Source of the DNA: Bacillus niameyensis | GTDB lineage: Bacteria > Bacillota > Bacilli > Bacillales > Bacillaceae_C | Direction: 5' to 3' | DNA length: 64,000 nucleotides | NCBI RefSeq assembly: GCF_001375535.1 | Contig: NZ_LN831197.1 | Location: forward strand, 919,752-983,751 | In this document: one piece after another, positions 20,070 to 28,718 of the stretch | How the letters are laid out: each line of letters starts with the position of its first letter | How positions within the stretch are numbered: the stretch's first letter is position 1 | Program-made: the position numbers and the translations under genes | The notes under the pieces: model-generated | The model's database searches: none | What the model was told of the DNA's origin: nothing | The model's input: the letters and a program-made list of their open reading frames with translations, nothing else

Positions 20070-20339
20070 TTAACCTACAAACCTTGTTAGATTTTGAAAA
20101 ATATCACTAGCATAAGATAACAACTTACTTAATATCCACGGGCCCATAACAACAAGGCCGACTAAAACTGCAACAATTTTTGGTATAAATGCCAAAGTTT
20201 GTTCCTGAATTTGAGTTGTCGCCTGAAAAATACTAACAGCAAGACCGACAGCTAAAGCAATCAATAATAATGGCCCTGCAACAATTAGGATTGTATATAC
20301 TCCATTTTGAGCAATCGAAATAACAGCTTCTGCACTCAT
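20070..20339 (-). CDS. fliQ: Flagellar export gate protein FliQ
   Basis: Small two-helix membrane protein of the export gate. The 89-residue protein begins MSAEAVISIAQNG and contains the family segment VSIFQATTQIQEQTLAFIPK between its two helices. The ATG at 20339 is chosen because AAAGGTGAT precedes it and the length matches B. subtilis FliQ; an in-frame start seven codons upstream has no support. Confidence 0.96.
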   Translation of the reverse strand: MSAEAVISIAQNGVYTILIVAGPLLLIALAVGLAVSIFQATTQIQEQTLAFIPKIVAVLVGLVVMGPWILSKLLSYASDIFQNLTRFVG

Positions 20340-20382
20340 AAAATCACCTTTTTTCTGCAAATTTCATATGAAATAATTTCCA

Positions 20383-21051
20383 TCATCCAAAACTTTGCAG
20401 CAAAGACTGGATAACTAAATACCAGCCATCAACTAAAACAAATAACAATATTTTAAAAGGGAGTGAAATCATGACCGGCGGTAACATCATCATCCCCATG
20501 GACATTAGAATACTTGCCACTACCATATCGATGACTAGAAACGGAATAAATATCATAAATCCAATTTGAAATGCCGTCTTCATTTCACTAAGTGCAAAAG
20601 CTGGGACTAATGCTGTTAGTGGTATATCGTTAATCGATTCTGGCCGTTCTGTCTGTGAATAGCTTAAAAATAATTCCAAATCTTTTTGTCTAGTGTACTT
20701 GCTCATAAATTCCTTAAATGGAATTGCTGCACGGTCATAGGCTTCTTCCAAATTTATTTCGTCATTAAATAATGGTGTTAGTGCCTCTTGATTGACTTGA
20801 CTAAAAGTCGGAGCCATAACAAAAAAGGTTAAAAATAATGCAAGCCCGACTAGAACCTGATTTGGCGGCATTTGCTGAGTAGCTAACGATGTTCTCACAA
20901 ACGAGAGCACTATTATAATTCTTGTAAAAGACGTCATTAAAATTAGAATACCAGGTGCAATTGATAATACAGTTAATAAAAGGAATAACTTGACAGAAGT
21001 GGAAACAGCCTCTGATGAACTATTATTAAAGAATTCCATAAACTCATTCAT
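20383..21051 (-). CDS. fliP: Flagellar export gate protein FliP
   Basis: Pentameric core component of the export gate. The 222-residue protein has the signatures TSFTRIIIVLSFVRTSL, TQQMPPNQVLVGLALFLTFF, LVPAFALSEMKTAFQIGF and VVASILMSMGMMMLPPVM. The ATG at 21051 has AAGGAG upstream and overlaps the fliO end by eight bases. FliO is known to assist FliP ring assembly, which fits the coupling. Confidence 0.97.
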   Translation of the reverse strand: MNEFMEFFNNSSSEAVSTSVKLFLLLTVLSIAPGILILMTSFTRIIIVLSFVRTSLATQQMPPNQVLVGLALFLTFFVMAPTFSQVNQEALTPLFNDEINLEEAYDRAAIPFKEFMSKYTRQKDLELFLSYSQTERPESINDIPLTALVPAFALSEMKTAFQIGFMIFIPFLVIDMVVASILMSMGMMMLPPVMISLPFKILLFVLVDGWYLVIQSLLQSFG

Positions 21052-21736
21052 CTGTAGACTCCTTCCTTTCAAGCTTGTCCATAGCATTTGTACGTTTTTT
21101 CTTTATCTCATCCAATTGTTTTTTTAACTGAACTTGAAAAGACGGACTAGAATCGTTCGAAAAGGAGGAACCCTTCTCTTGTTTTTTATTTAGCCATTTC
21201 GTAATTAATGTTGATGGTTGAAGACTTTGATCTAATTGTTCATTATGTTGCTGAATGAAACTCTCAATCTCAGCTTCATCATCAATCTCTTTTAATAATT
21301 GAATGTTCTCTCCTATACCTAGAACTAATAATCGATTTCCGACTTTAATAATTTGAACGGAGCGGTTACCTCCTAACGAGGAACCACCAAAGTTTTGAAC
21401 GATCTTGTTATGCTGGTATGATTGACTTCTTTTTTGTATGAACTTTAATAAGAAATACAAGATGGCTATTACAAGAATTAGTGAAACAATCATTTTTAGC
21501 ACATCGAAAAAGCCTATATCTATTCGATTAGCTTGAACTTGTTCATCTTGGTCCTCTGTCTGATTTTGCTTAACTACCTTCTCGTTCCCATCTTGGCAAT
21601 TCTTTTTATCTTCATAACAATCTGCAACACTTTTATCGACGGCCGCTGCATTCACTTGAACTGTCCAATTCGTATAGGAGAAAAAAACAAAAGTAAAAAT
21701 GAAGATGCTCAAAAACCACTTTTTTTCTAGTTTCAT
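21044..21736 (-). CDS. fliO: Flagellar biogenesis protein FliO (FliZ of B. subtilis)
   Basis: Membrane factor that helps assemble the FliP ring. The 230-residue protein has an N-terminal signal-like helix (about 8-30, VNAAAV end), an acidic extracytoplasmic stretch with two cysteines (CYEDKKNC), a membrane helix at ~75-100, and a small cytoplasmic beta domain (VQIIKVGNRLLVLGIGENIQ), then a basic tail. The start ATG at 21736 has a weak ribosome binding site (GGGATAAG) and comes three bases after cheY. Assigned by domain layout and position. Confidence 0.9.
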   Translation of the reverse strand: MKLEKKWFLSIFIFTFVFFSYTNWTVQVNAAAVDKSVADCYEDKKNCQDGNEKVVKQNQTEDQDEQVQANRIDIGFFDVLKMIVSLILVIAILYFLLKFIQKRSQSYQHNKIVQNFGGSSLGGNRSVQIIKVGNRLLVLGIGENIQLLKEIDDEAEIESFIQQHNEQLDQSLQPSTLITKWLNKKQEKGSSFSNDSSPSFQVQLKKQLDEIKKKRTNAMDKLERKESTDE

Positions 21737-21739
21737 CTC

Positions 21740-22102
21740 TTATCCCAGCGTTTTTTGAATGGCTTCAATAACTCGATCCGCTTGAAATGGCTTAACAATA
21801 AAGTCTTTTGCCCCAGCTTGAATAGCATCAATAACCATAGCCTGTTGGCCCATAGCCGAACACATAATTATCTTTGCAGCTGGATCAGTTGCCTTTATTT
21901 GCTTCAATGCTGTGATACCATCCATTTCTGGCATTGTAATATCCATCGTTACAAGATCAGGCTTTAATTCATTATATTTTTCTACTGCTTGCGCTCCATC
22001 AGCAGCTTCTCCAACCACTTCAAAACCGTTTTTGACCAATATATCCTTTATCATCATGCGCATAAATGCAGCGTCATCTACAATTAAAATTCTGTTTCCC
22101 AT
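21740..22102 (-). CDS. cheY: Chemotaxis response regulator CheY
   Basis: Single-domain receiver that binds FliM/FliY when phosphorylated to set motor direction. The 120-residue protein has the acidic pair Asp9-Asp10, phospho-acceptor Asp54 (VTMDITMPEMDG), Thr/Ser switch region IIMCSAM and Lys104 (FIVKPF). It is placed between fliY, whose product is a CheY-P phosphatase and switch protein, and fliO. All active-site residues are present. Confidence 0.97.
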   Translation of the reverse strand: MGNRILIVDDAAFMRMMIKDILVKNGFEVVGEAADGAQAVEKYNELKPDLVTMDITMPEMDGITALKQIKATDPAAKIIMCSAMGQQAMVIDAIQAGAKDFIVKPFQADRVIEAIQKTLG

Positions 22103-22118
22103 GAGATTTCCTCCTAGT

Positions 22119-23285
22119 TTAATTTAATTTTTTTAGTCTATCTGATTTACTTACAATATCGGTTACCCTTACTCCGAAGTTCTCGTCAATTACTACGACT
22201 TCCCCTTTGGCGATTAGGCGACTGTTCACTAGAATATCAACGGGCTCGCCTGCCAACTTGTCCAACTCAATGACCGAGCCTGACCCAAGTTCAAGTATAT
22301 CCTTAACAGAACGACTCGTCTTCCCAAGCTCTACGGTAACTTGTAAAGGGATATCAAGTAGCATATTCAAATTTTTTGTACCAGCTTGAACAGGCGTTGT
22401 TTCGTCAAAATCCATGAAACTCGCTGTTTGCACGTTAGGATTTTGCTGTGTTTTTTCTTTTGCCCTTTCTACCGGTGCTTGATGGCTTCTTATTTCTTCG
22501 TGAGGCAATGGTACATGGACATTTTCTCTTACAGGTGGTGATTCATTTATTAACTGTTGCTCTGCCATCATTGGCTTTTGTTCCACTACCTCTGTATGAT
22601 TATTTGAAATCAGATCCTCGACTAGATTGGTTGCAAATTCAACTGGTAGTAATTGCATAATTTCCGAGTCAACCAAAGTCCCTATTTTAAGACGGAAGGC
22701 GACCTTTACGAGCAGCTTTTGATCCGGTAATTGTTCCACCCCAGTCCCTTCAGCTGTATTCAATAAATCAATAGAAGGCGGGGATATATCTACTCTTTTG
22801 TTGAATATGGATGACATAGATGTTGCAGCTGAACCCATCATTTGATTCATAGCTTCCTGTACGGCGCTTAAATGAATTTCATCTAACTCTTCATTAGGAG
22901 ACAGCCCGTCACTACCAAGCATAAGATCCGCAATAATAGCAGCATCTGTTTGTCTAATAACTAATATATTTACACCCGAAAATCCTTCCGTATAATTTAC
23001 TTTAATTGCTACATAAGGATGCGGAAATTCTTCTTCTAATCGTCTTGTATCAATGATTGAGACAAACGGAGTAGTTATATCTACTTTTTGATTTAGTAAA
23101 GCTGAGAGTGCTGTAGCTGAACTTCCAAATGAGATATTACCAAGCTCTCCAATTGCGTCTTGCTGCAAATCATCCAAATAATCATTTACATTAAAATCCT
23201 CGTTCTCATCATTACTTTCTGATGAAACCGTTTCTCCACGTAATAGTGCATCAATTTCTTCCTGGGAGAGCATATCACCATTCAT
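22119..23285 (-). CDS. fliY: Flagellar switch protein and CheY-P phosphatase FliY
   Basis: C-ring protein that combines a CheC-like phosphatase domain with a FliN-type SpoA domain. The ~388-residue product has the N-terminal LSQEEIDALLRGE peptide shared with FliM, two CheC motifs (QQDAIGELGNISFGSSA and LSAVQEAMNQMMGSA), a Pro/Gln-rich linker (~225-300), and the SpoA domain with LLDIPLQVTVELGKTSRSV. Start is ambiguous: ATG at 23285 or ATG at 23294, both downstream of AAGGAGGGTGAT; I prefer 23285 for spacing. It overlaps the fliM end slightly. Confidence 0.93.
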   Translation of the reverse strand: MNGDMLSQEEIDALLRGETVSSESNDENEDFNVNDYLDDLQQDAIGELGNISFGSSATALSALLNQKVDITTPFVSIIDTRRLEEEFPHPYVAIKVNYTEGFSGVNILVIRQTDAAIIADLMLGSDGLSPNEELDEIHLSAVQEAMNQMMGSAATSMSSIFNKRVDISPPSIDLLNTAEGTGVEQLPDQKLLVKVAFRLKIGTLVDSEIMQLLPVEFATNLVEDLISNNHTEVVEQKPMMAEQQLINESPPVRENVHVPLPHEEIRSHQAPVERAKEKTQQNPNVQTASFMDFDETTPVQAGTKNLNMLLDIPLQVTVELGKTSRSVKDILELGSGSVIELDKLAGEPVDILVNSRLIAKGEVVVIDENFGVRVTDIVSKSDRLKKLN

Positions 23286-24276
23286 TTTCTCCATCACCCT
23301 CCTTGAATGTATCTAATATTTGAACAGCCATCTTTTTATTTTTCTTACCAGGCTGTCCTGTAAATTTAACTTTATCTCCTATTTTTAGCATGAGCGGTTG
23401 ATCGAACCTTCTATTTAATTCGATGACATCACCGCTGTCTAAAGAAAGAAAATCCTCAATGGTTATTTCTGATGACCCGAGTTCAGCAATAATTTCAACG
23501 TGTGACTCTTTAATTTTTTCTTCTAATATCACAACTTCTTCAGGTTTTCGTGCTTTTTTTGTACTAGCCATCCAATAATGTGCAGAGAGCTTTGGAATAA
23601 TTGGCTCAAGCAACACATGCGGTATACAAATATTAATCATCCCACTTGTTTCACCTACGCTTGCATTCATAGAAATGACAACAACTGTCTCATTTGGAGC
23701 TACAGCTTGCAAAAATTGGGGATTGATTTCAATATCGGCTAATATCGGTTCAACTTCGGCAAGACTTGACCAAGCTTCCTGCAGGTGATCCAATGTACGT
23801 TCAAATAAATTAGTCATTAAGCGCATTTCGATCTCAGTAAGATTATCAATTTTATTATAACTTTGTCCCTTTCCCCCCAAGATTCTATCTAGCATGGAAT
23901 ATGCGATCATAGGATGGATTTCCATAATCATCCTTCCATCAAGTGGCGGCACTTCAATTACATTTAGAATCGTCATATTGGGAATGGACCTAATATATTC
24001 TTCGTAAGGAATTTGATCAGCTGAAGCAACTGAAATATTAACATATGTTCTTAGTTGAGCCGAGAAATAGGTAGTTAACAAACGTGCATAGTTTTCGTAA
24101 ATTCTTGTTAAACTTCTTATTTGATCTTTTGAAAACCGTAATGCTCTTTTAAAATCATAAACTTTAACCTTCTTCTTCTCTTCTTCCTTTTTAAAGTCTT
24201 CAGCTGTCATCTCACCAGTAGAGATAGCAGATAGTAATGCATCTATTTCGCTTTGGGACAGTACTTCTTCGGACAT
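23275..24276 (-). CDS. fliM: Flagellar motor switch protein FliM
   Basis: C-ring component and CheY-P receptor. The 333-residue protein starts MSEEVLSQSEIDALLSAIST, the CheY-P-binding peptide, then has the CheC-like middle domain with PPLDGRMIMEIHP and LDRILGGKG, and a C-terminal SpoA domain (GDVIELNRRFDQPL). The ATG at 24276 has AAGGGGGTG upstream; the upstream in-frame start seven codons earlier lacks support. Confidence 0.97.
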   Translation of the reverse strand: MSEEVLSQSEIDALLSAISTGEMTAEDFKKEEEKKKVKVYDFKRALRFSKDQIRSLTRIYENYARLLTTYFSAQLRTYVNISVASADQIPYEEYIRSIPNMTILNVIEVPPLDGRMIMEIHPMIAYSMLDRILGGKGQSYNKIDNLTEIEMRLMTNLFERTLDHLQEAWSSLAEVEPILADIEINPQFLQAVAPNETVVVISMNASVGETSGMINICIPHVLLEPIIPKLSAHYWMASTKKARKPEEVVILEEKIKESHVEIIAELGSSEITIEDFLSLDSGDVIELNRRFDQPLMLKIGDKVKFTGQPGKKNKKMAVQILDTFKEGDGENEW

Positions 24277-24309
24277 ACCTGCACCCCCTTTATACAAATT
24301 TTTTTATAC

Positions 24310-24735
24310 TTAAGAGATCATTGAGGAGGTGATATAGACTTTTATTATTTTTCCATTTTGCATAAGTTCACCAAATTGCTCTTTTAATTTTTCTTCGAAT
24401 TTTAGTTTGTCCTCTTTATTATCTAAAGATGACCGATCCATTTCTGATAGCTCCGAGATAATAATATTCTTGACCTGGAAATCTCTTTTTTCCAACTCCT
24501 TTTTGGCCTTTTTACTGTTTGTTTGAACTTTAAAGGAGATTTTAATGAACTGGCCATTTTTCAAATTTGTTGTAATTTCTGGAACATCAACAGAAACTTT
24601 CAATACTTCTTCAATTGATGGTTCTTTATTCTCATCTTTCGCATCCATTTTCAATATAATAATGAGTGCAAATGCGGCAAGCAATAAGATCGCCGATAAA
24701 AGCACGATCATAGTAGATACCAATTTTTTATTCAA
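24310..24735 (-). CDS. fliL: Flagellar basal body-associated protein FliL
   Basis: Single-pass membrane protein near the stator that supports motor output. The ~141-residue protein has a membrane helix at about residues 8-30 and a FliL domain with KNGQFIKISFKVQTNS and VKNIIISELSEM. Two starts are possible: a TTG at 24735, with GGAGG nine bases upstream and the eight-base overlap with swrD seen at other junctions of this operon, or an ATG at 24744 that directly abuts GGAGG. I prefer the TTG. Confidence 0.9.
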   Translation of the reverse strand: MNKKLVSTMIVLLSAILLLAAFALIIILKMDAKDENKEPSIEEVLKVSVDVPEITTNLKNGQFIKISFKVQTNSKKAKKELEKRDFQVKNIIISELSEMDRSSLDNKEDKLKFEEKLKEQFGELMQNGKIIKVYITSSMIS

Positions 24736-24946
24736 TTTCCCCATCCTCCCATTGTTTCCGGCCTAACAGATGGATGGATTGATAAAAGTTGATAATTCTA
24801 ACTTTCACCAGATCTTCCGGCTCGGCTACTAAATATTTTTTTCCGTTTGTTAGCGTTATGGTTGTATCTGGGAAAGACTCCACTGTTTCAATAAAAAGTG
24901 CGTTAAGTTGAAAAGTTTTTCCGTTTAATTTCGTAACTGTGATCAA
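24728..24946 (-). CDS. swrD: FlbD/SwrD family flagellar protein
   Basis: Small soluble protein; in B. subtilis SwrD raises flagellar torque. The 72-residue sequence starts MITVTKLNGKTFQLNALFIE and has TITLTNGKKYLVAE, typical of the family. The start is a TTG at 24946 with no recognisable ribosome binding site; instead an 11-bp hairpin (24956-24981) ends nine bases upstream. Translation may therefore depend on the structure or on ribosomes leaving flgE, 45 bases upstream. Confidence 0.9.
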   Translation of the reverse strand: MITVTKLNGKTFQLNALFIETVESFPDTTITLTNGKKYLVAEPEDLVKVRIINFYQSIHLLGRKQWEDGEIE

Positions 24947-24955
24947 TGTCTTAGC

Positions 24956-24981
24956 AGAGTCAAGGCAAGGGCCTTGACTCT
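24956..24981 (-). promoter_or_regulatory. Strong hairpin between flgE and swrD
   Basis: AGAGTCAAGGC pairs perfectly with GCCTTGACTCT around a four-base loop. On the minus strand it is followed by GCTAAGACA rather than a T-run, so it is not a classical terminator. It occupies the place where the swrD ribosome binding site would be expected. Confidence 0.6.
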
Positions 24982-24991
24982 AATTAGCCCC

Positions 24992-26362
24992 CTAACGTTT
25001 TAAGTTAACTAACTCCTGAAGAATTTCGTCTGATGTTGTAATAATTCTTGTATTCGCTTGGAAACCACGCTGAGCTACGATCATTTCAGTGAATTCTTCA
25101 GAAAGATCAACGTTTGACATTTCCAATGCACCAGAAATAATGGAACCTGCCCCTACCGAACCGGGAACTAGTATGTTTGTTTCTCCAGCATTTGCTGTAC
25201 TTACATATAAATTTTCGCCAATTTTCTCAAGACCACCTGGATTGGCAAATTTTGCGAGAGCGATGGAATGATTTGTAGTGTAAAGATCTCCTTCTTTCAT
25301 TAACCCCAGTTTATCAGCCTTAACATATTCAATGGCATCAATTGCTAATGCAACCGAGTCAGCAGTTATTCCTGATTGTGTAAACAAGTCATTCGCACTT
25401 GTTAATGCTGTTTTAGCCGCTGTTTCAACAGCTGATTCCGTTGTTTCATTAGGGTTGCCCTTGTAATTTTGGTAAGCTGAATACACGCTATTTACATTCG
25501 GGTTTAATTGATTGTACGCATTAATAACTTTTTGTGCCTCTGCGACAGCACTATCTGCCTTTGTTTGAGCATCTTGTGCTGCTTGGATCGCTTTTTGATC
25601 TCCAGACACATCTGCCTCTGCTTTCAGGCTTTGCGCCTCAATTTGCAATAAATCAGCTTCCCTTTTTGCCTGTGTCGATAACTCTTTCATTTCGTTCGTT
25701 AATTTTACTAATGAATCCACATGCTTTAGTGAAGTAGGATCTTCGACAAGGTTTTTGGCTGCAGCAGAGATCTTCCCTGCTATTTCTTGAGTTTTCTCCG
25801 CAACAGTCAAACCTTTTTCCTTAATAAAGCTGATTTTCCCATCTTCGGATATACTCAAACTTTGGATTTCTTGGACATTTCCACCATTCATATGAACAGG
25901 TTGCAAACTATTATCATCTGGATTAACAGACATTACGTAATGACCTGCACCAGTTACCAAGTATCCTTGATTATTTAAGTAAAGATTTCCAGCTCTTGTA
26001 TAATAAGTGGAAGTAGCGAAAAAAGAATCTCCAGCTGGAGTACCCTCGGAAACAACTAAGTAGCCATCCCCTTGGATGCCAAGGTCAAGAACTCGGCCAG
26101 TTGTTTGCATGGAGCCCTGCGTGTCCACAGTATCGATTGCCGCTAACTGTGCTCCTAGTCCAACCTGGATCGGGTTTTTACCACCCTTATCCTGTGTCGG
26201 ACCACTTGCTCCCATAACCGTTTGGCTTACCATGTCTTTAAACGTTACTCTGCCTTTTTTAAAGCCATATGTATTAACATTGGCAATGTTATTTCCGATT
26301 ACGTCTAGTTTTGTTTGAAAGTTCTTCATTCCACTTATTCCTGAATACATTGAACGAATCAT
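24992..26362 (-). CDS. flgE: Flagellar hook protein FlgE with large helical insertion
   Basis: Hook subunit (called FlgG in older Bacillus annotation). The 456-residue protein begins MIRSMYSGISGMKNFQTKLD, has the rod/hook signature IGNNIANVNTYGFKK, and ends with the conserved LEMSNVDLSEEFTEMIVAQR and SDEILQELVNLKR. B. subtilis FlgE is ~264 residues; the difference is mostly an insertion of about 180 residues (roughly 184-365) rich in Ala, Lys, Glu and Gln and likely helical, between DGKISFIKEK and HSIALAKFANPGGL. The ATG at 26362 has AGGGAG ten bases upstream; a longer frame upstream is unsupported. The flanking family sequence is intact, so this is an insertion, not a fusion to another gene. 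Confidence 0.93.
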   Translation of the reverse strand: MIRSMYSGISGMKNFQTKLDVIGNNIANVNTYGFKKGRVTFKDMVSQTVMGASGPTQDKGGKNPIQVGLGAQLAAIDTVDTQGSMQTTGRVLDLGIQGDGYLVVSEGTPAGDSFFATSTYYTRAGNLYLNNQGYLVTGAGHYVMSVNPDDNSLQPVHMNGGNVQEIQSLSISEDGKISFIKEKGLTVAEKTQEIAGKISAAAKNLVEDPTSLKHVDSLVKLTNEMKELSTQAKREADLLQIEAQSLKAEADVSGDQKAIQAAQDAQTKADSAVAEAQKVINAYNQLNPNVNSVYSAYQNYKGNPNETTESAVETAAKTALTSANDLFTQSGITADSVALAIDAIEYVKADKLGLMKEGDLYTTNHSIALAKFANPGGLEKIGENLYVSTANAGETNILVPGSVGAGSIISGALEMSNVDLSEEFTEMIVAQRGFQANTRIITTSDEILQELVNLKR

Positions 26363-26443
26363 AATTAGTGTGCTCCCTTCTAATTGCACCGCTTCAATCA
26401 GTCGGCGGTACATAGCCCCCTTAATAGGTCCAGCTATATAAAT

Positions 26444-26845
26444 TTATATTGATTCCATGACAATCGTTCCGTCAATATTTGTAAAAATCTCTACCTCTCG
26501 TCTATCTACTGCTGTGACAACTGTTCGATTTTCCGCATTAACTATTAATGCTGCATCCTTCAGAAGCACAAGCGAATCATTTACACCCTTTTGCTTCGCT
26601 TCCTCGACTTTGTTTCCTATCTGCTGCCATTCATGAGGAGTAATTGAGATATTACGCTCTGCCATACGTTGTCTCGCATGTTTACTAATAGTTAAAGCCG
26701 GTAGTGTTGTCTTCGCTTCATCTAAGGCCTTAGAAAAAGTTGAGGTCCCTACTCTTTCCTTTTCGATAGATTGCTTCGGAAATGGATGAATCGCTGTCGG
26801 TAAAGGAGGTAATCTGTGTATTGGATTACTCAATGAGAACGACAT
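26444..26845 (-). CDS. Flagellar operon protein, TIGR02530-type
   Basis: A 133-residue protein of a family found beside flgD and flgE in Firmicutes fla operons; exact role unknown to me. The N-terminal ~45 residues are Pro-rich and variable; the conserved part is ISKHARQRMAERNISITPHEW, then VEEAKQKGVNDSLVLLKDAA and NRTVVTAVDRRE, with the conserved R-x-x-E-R-x-I pattern. The start ATG at 26845 lies close after AGGGAAGG, five bases past the flgD stop. Its position between hook cap and hook genes suggests a hook assembly or export role (inference). Confidence 0.85.
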   Translation of the reverse strand: MSFSLSNPIHRLPPLPTAIHPFPKQSIEKERVGTSTFSKALDEAKTTLPALTISKHARQRMAERNISITPHEWQQIGNKVEEAKQKGVNDSLVLLKDAALIVNAENRTVVTAVDRREVEIFTNIDGTIVMESI

Positions 26846-26851
26846 CCTTCC

Positions 26852-27481
26852 CTAATAAATTTTTGTTACCTGATTTATTTTTACTGTTTGCCCATTCTCC
26901 GTCAACAATGAAATATTTCCATTCTTATAAGATACTGATTCAACAACATCCTCAAATTCTTCGCCTTCATTGTTCCATGAAATATGTTTACCAATCATAT
27001 TACTTGCTTGAATTAAAGGTGACTCTCCCATAGGATTATTCACCTGAAATATATTCGCCGGTGCAAGTTCAGTTCCATCTTCCAAGATAAATTTCACAGT
27101 ATCCCCAGTAAATTGGACTGAAGAAACAAAACCTTTACCATTAAGGATGGTAGCTTCAGATTCTTCCCCTTCCAATACTTGGTGCCATGTTACTTCTTTC
27201 CCGACAAAATGACTAAAATCAATTAAACTCGATTGAGTTTCCATTTGAACAAGTTTATCAATTGATTTATTCAAGTTTGTCATTTGTTCTAATGAAGAAA
27301 AAGTAGCCATTTGTGAAATAAATTCTTTATCTTGCATTGGGTTTAGTGGATCTTGGTTCTGAAGTTGTGCCATTAATAATTTTAAGAAATCATCTTTACC
27401 TAAAATATCTTTCCCCGTCGTTCTGGATTCGTTTTGTTGAACAGAAGAAAGAAACAAATTAGAGTCAATTGTATTCGCCAT
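26852..27481 (-). CDS. flgD: Flagellar hook capping protein FlgD
   Basis: Cap that guides FlgE assembly. The 209-residue protein has the conserved N-terminal half LGKDDFLKLLMAQLQNQDPL and ISQMATFSSLEQMTNLN. The C-terminal half has two similar ~50-residue beta modules, starting at FVGKEVTWHQ and MIGKHISWNN and ending TELAPANIFQV and QTVKINQVTKI, which looks like an internal duplication. The ATG at 27481 follows AAAGGA; it comes right after fliK. Confidence 0.95.
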   Translation of the reverse strand: MANTIDSNLFLSSVQQNESRTTGKDILGKDDFLKLLMAQLQNQDPLNPMQDKEFISQMATFSSLEQMTNLNKSIDKLVQMETQSSLIDFSHFVGKEVTWHQVLEGEESEATILNGKGFVSSVQFTGDTVKFILEDGTELAPANIFQVNNPMGESPLIQASNMIGKHISWNNEGEEFEDVVESVSYKNGNISLLTENGQTVKINQVTKIY

Positions 27482-27489
27482 CGGATCCT

Positions 27490-28686
27490 TTACACCTCCG
27501 CTTCAAATAAAAGCTCACTCAACATCTCTTGAAAATGGGTGGCCTCTTCTGTGTTTTCTGTTTGCTGCTCCTTGCTGCTTTGTTCCCCTTGACGATCATG
27601 AGGATTATGTTCCTGCTGAGCTGTATATTGGGATTGAGTATTAGTGCTATAACTCACTTCAATTCGGTCTACTGTTAAATTTTGTTGTTGAAAAGCATGT
27701 CTTAAATTATTTAATTGAAGATCTAACATTTCTTTCGCCGTTGTTGTTGAAGCCAAGAATTTCGCCGTCATCAATCCGTCTTTTTGAAGCAACTCTATTC
27801 GTAACGATCCTAATTCCTCAGGATACAATCGAATTAATAACTTAGTTGTGTTACCTGTTTGCGAATAGTTTGATCTCGCTAATATATTGGCAAGCTCTCT
27901 TACAAATCCTCTCATTTCTATTTCTGGATCTACCGATTTCCCTAAATTTAGGATTAAGCCTTCTGAACGTAGTTGATTAGTAGAAGTCATGACATTTTTA
28001 GACTCTAGACCGGTATTGGATAAATCTGACACTCCAGGAGGATCTGTTTGCTCCTTTTTAAAACTATAAAATGTTTTATCAACGATAGATGCCATCTGTT
28101 TTAACTTTGATTCTTTATTAGCTTTTTGGATTTGATCTAACAAACTTTGAAAATCTTGCTCCAACTCATTAAGTTTACTCATCTCACTTAATGAAATTGG
28201 TATTTGTCTTGCCATTACTTGGAGTTCTTTAGCCATTTGGATTGATTGTTTTAGTTCTTTGGCTGGTAATTCTCGAAGTTCCTTAGGATCGAGATCGTTG
28301 ATAAGTTGAACAACTTGCAAAATCGCTGACAAAAAATCAGCAGGTAGTTTTTCCTCTGCGTGTTTCTCGGTATCTTGTCTACGTAGAGAATCCAATAACT
28401 CTAAAATCGTTTTCTCCCATTCAGGAAATAGTTCATCTACTAAATTTTCTAAATCTCTATTTTCTGTAGATTCTTTCGTCCACTCCAAATCTACACGTAA
28501 AAGTTCAGCAATTTCTTCTAATGGGTTTAGACCTTTTTGTGTAAATTGCGTATTGCCTTCCTCCTCAAGTTGCCCTGCTAATGACCCGAGTATCATTTGA
28601 AAATTTTGCTGAGTTTCTTTTGGAGAACTTGCAGTTGCCAAAACATTTTGATTGGAAAAATCCATATTTAATCCGCTAATTTTCAA
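27490..28686 (-). CDS. fliK: Flagellar hook-length control protein FliK
   Basis: Secreted ruler that triggers the export switch in FlhB when the hook is complete. The 398-residue protein has a variable, charged N-terminal ruler portion and the conserved C-terminal hook domain with LIRLYPEELGSLRIELLQKDG, FLASTTTAKEMLDLQLNNLR and VDRIEVSYS, then a Gln/Glu/His-rich tail. The start is a TTG at 28686 with GGGAGGTGAG upstream. Confidence 0.93.
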   Translation of the reverse strand: MKISGLNMDFSNQNVLATASSPKETQQNFQMILGSLAGQLEEEGNTQFTQKGLNPLEEIAELLRVDLEWTKESTENRDLENLVDELFPEWEKTILELLDSLRRQDTEKHAEEKLPADFLSAILQVVQLINDLDPKELRELPAKELKQSIQMAKELQVMARQIPISLSEMSKLNELEQDFQSLLDQIQKANKESKLKQMASIVDKTFYSFKKEQTDPPGVSDLSNTGLESKNVMTSTNQLRSEGLILNLGKSVDPEIEMRGFVRELANILARSNYSQTGNTTKLLIRLYPEELGSLRIELLQKDGLMTAKFLASTTTAKEMLDLQLNNLRHAFQQQNLTVDRIEVSYSTNTQSQYTAQQEHNPHDRQGEQSSKEQQTENTEEATHFQEMLSELLFEAEV

Positions 28687-28718
28687 TTATTCTCACCTCC
28701 CTTCAATATGTAAGAAAA

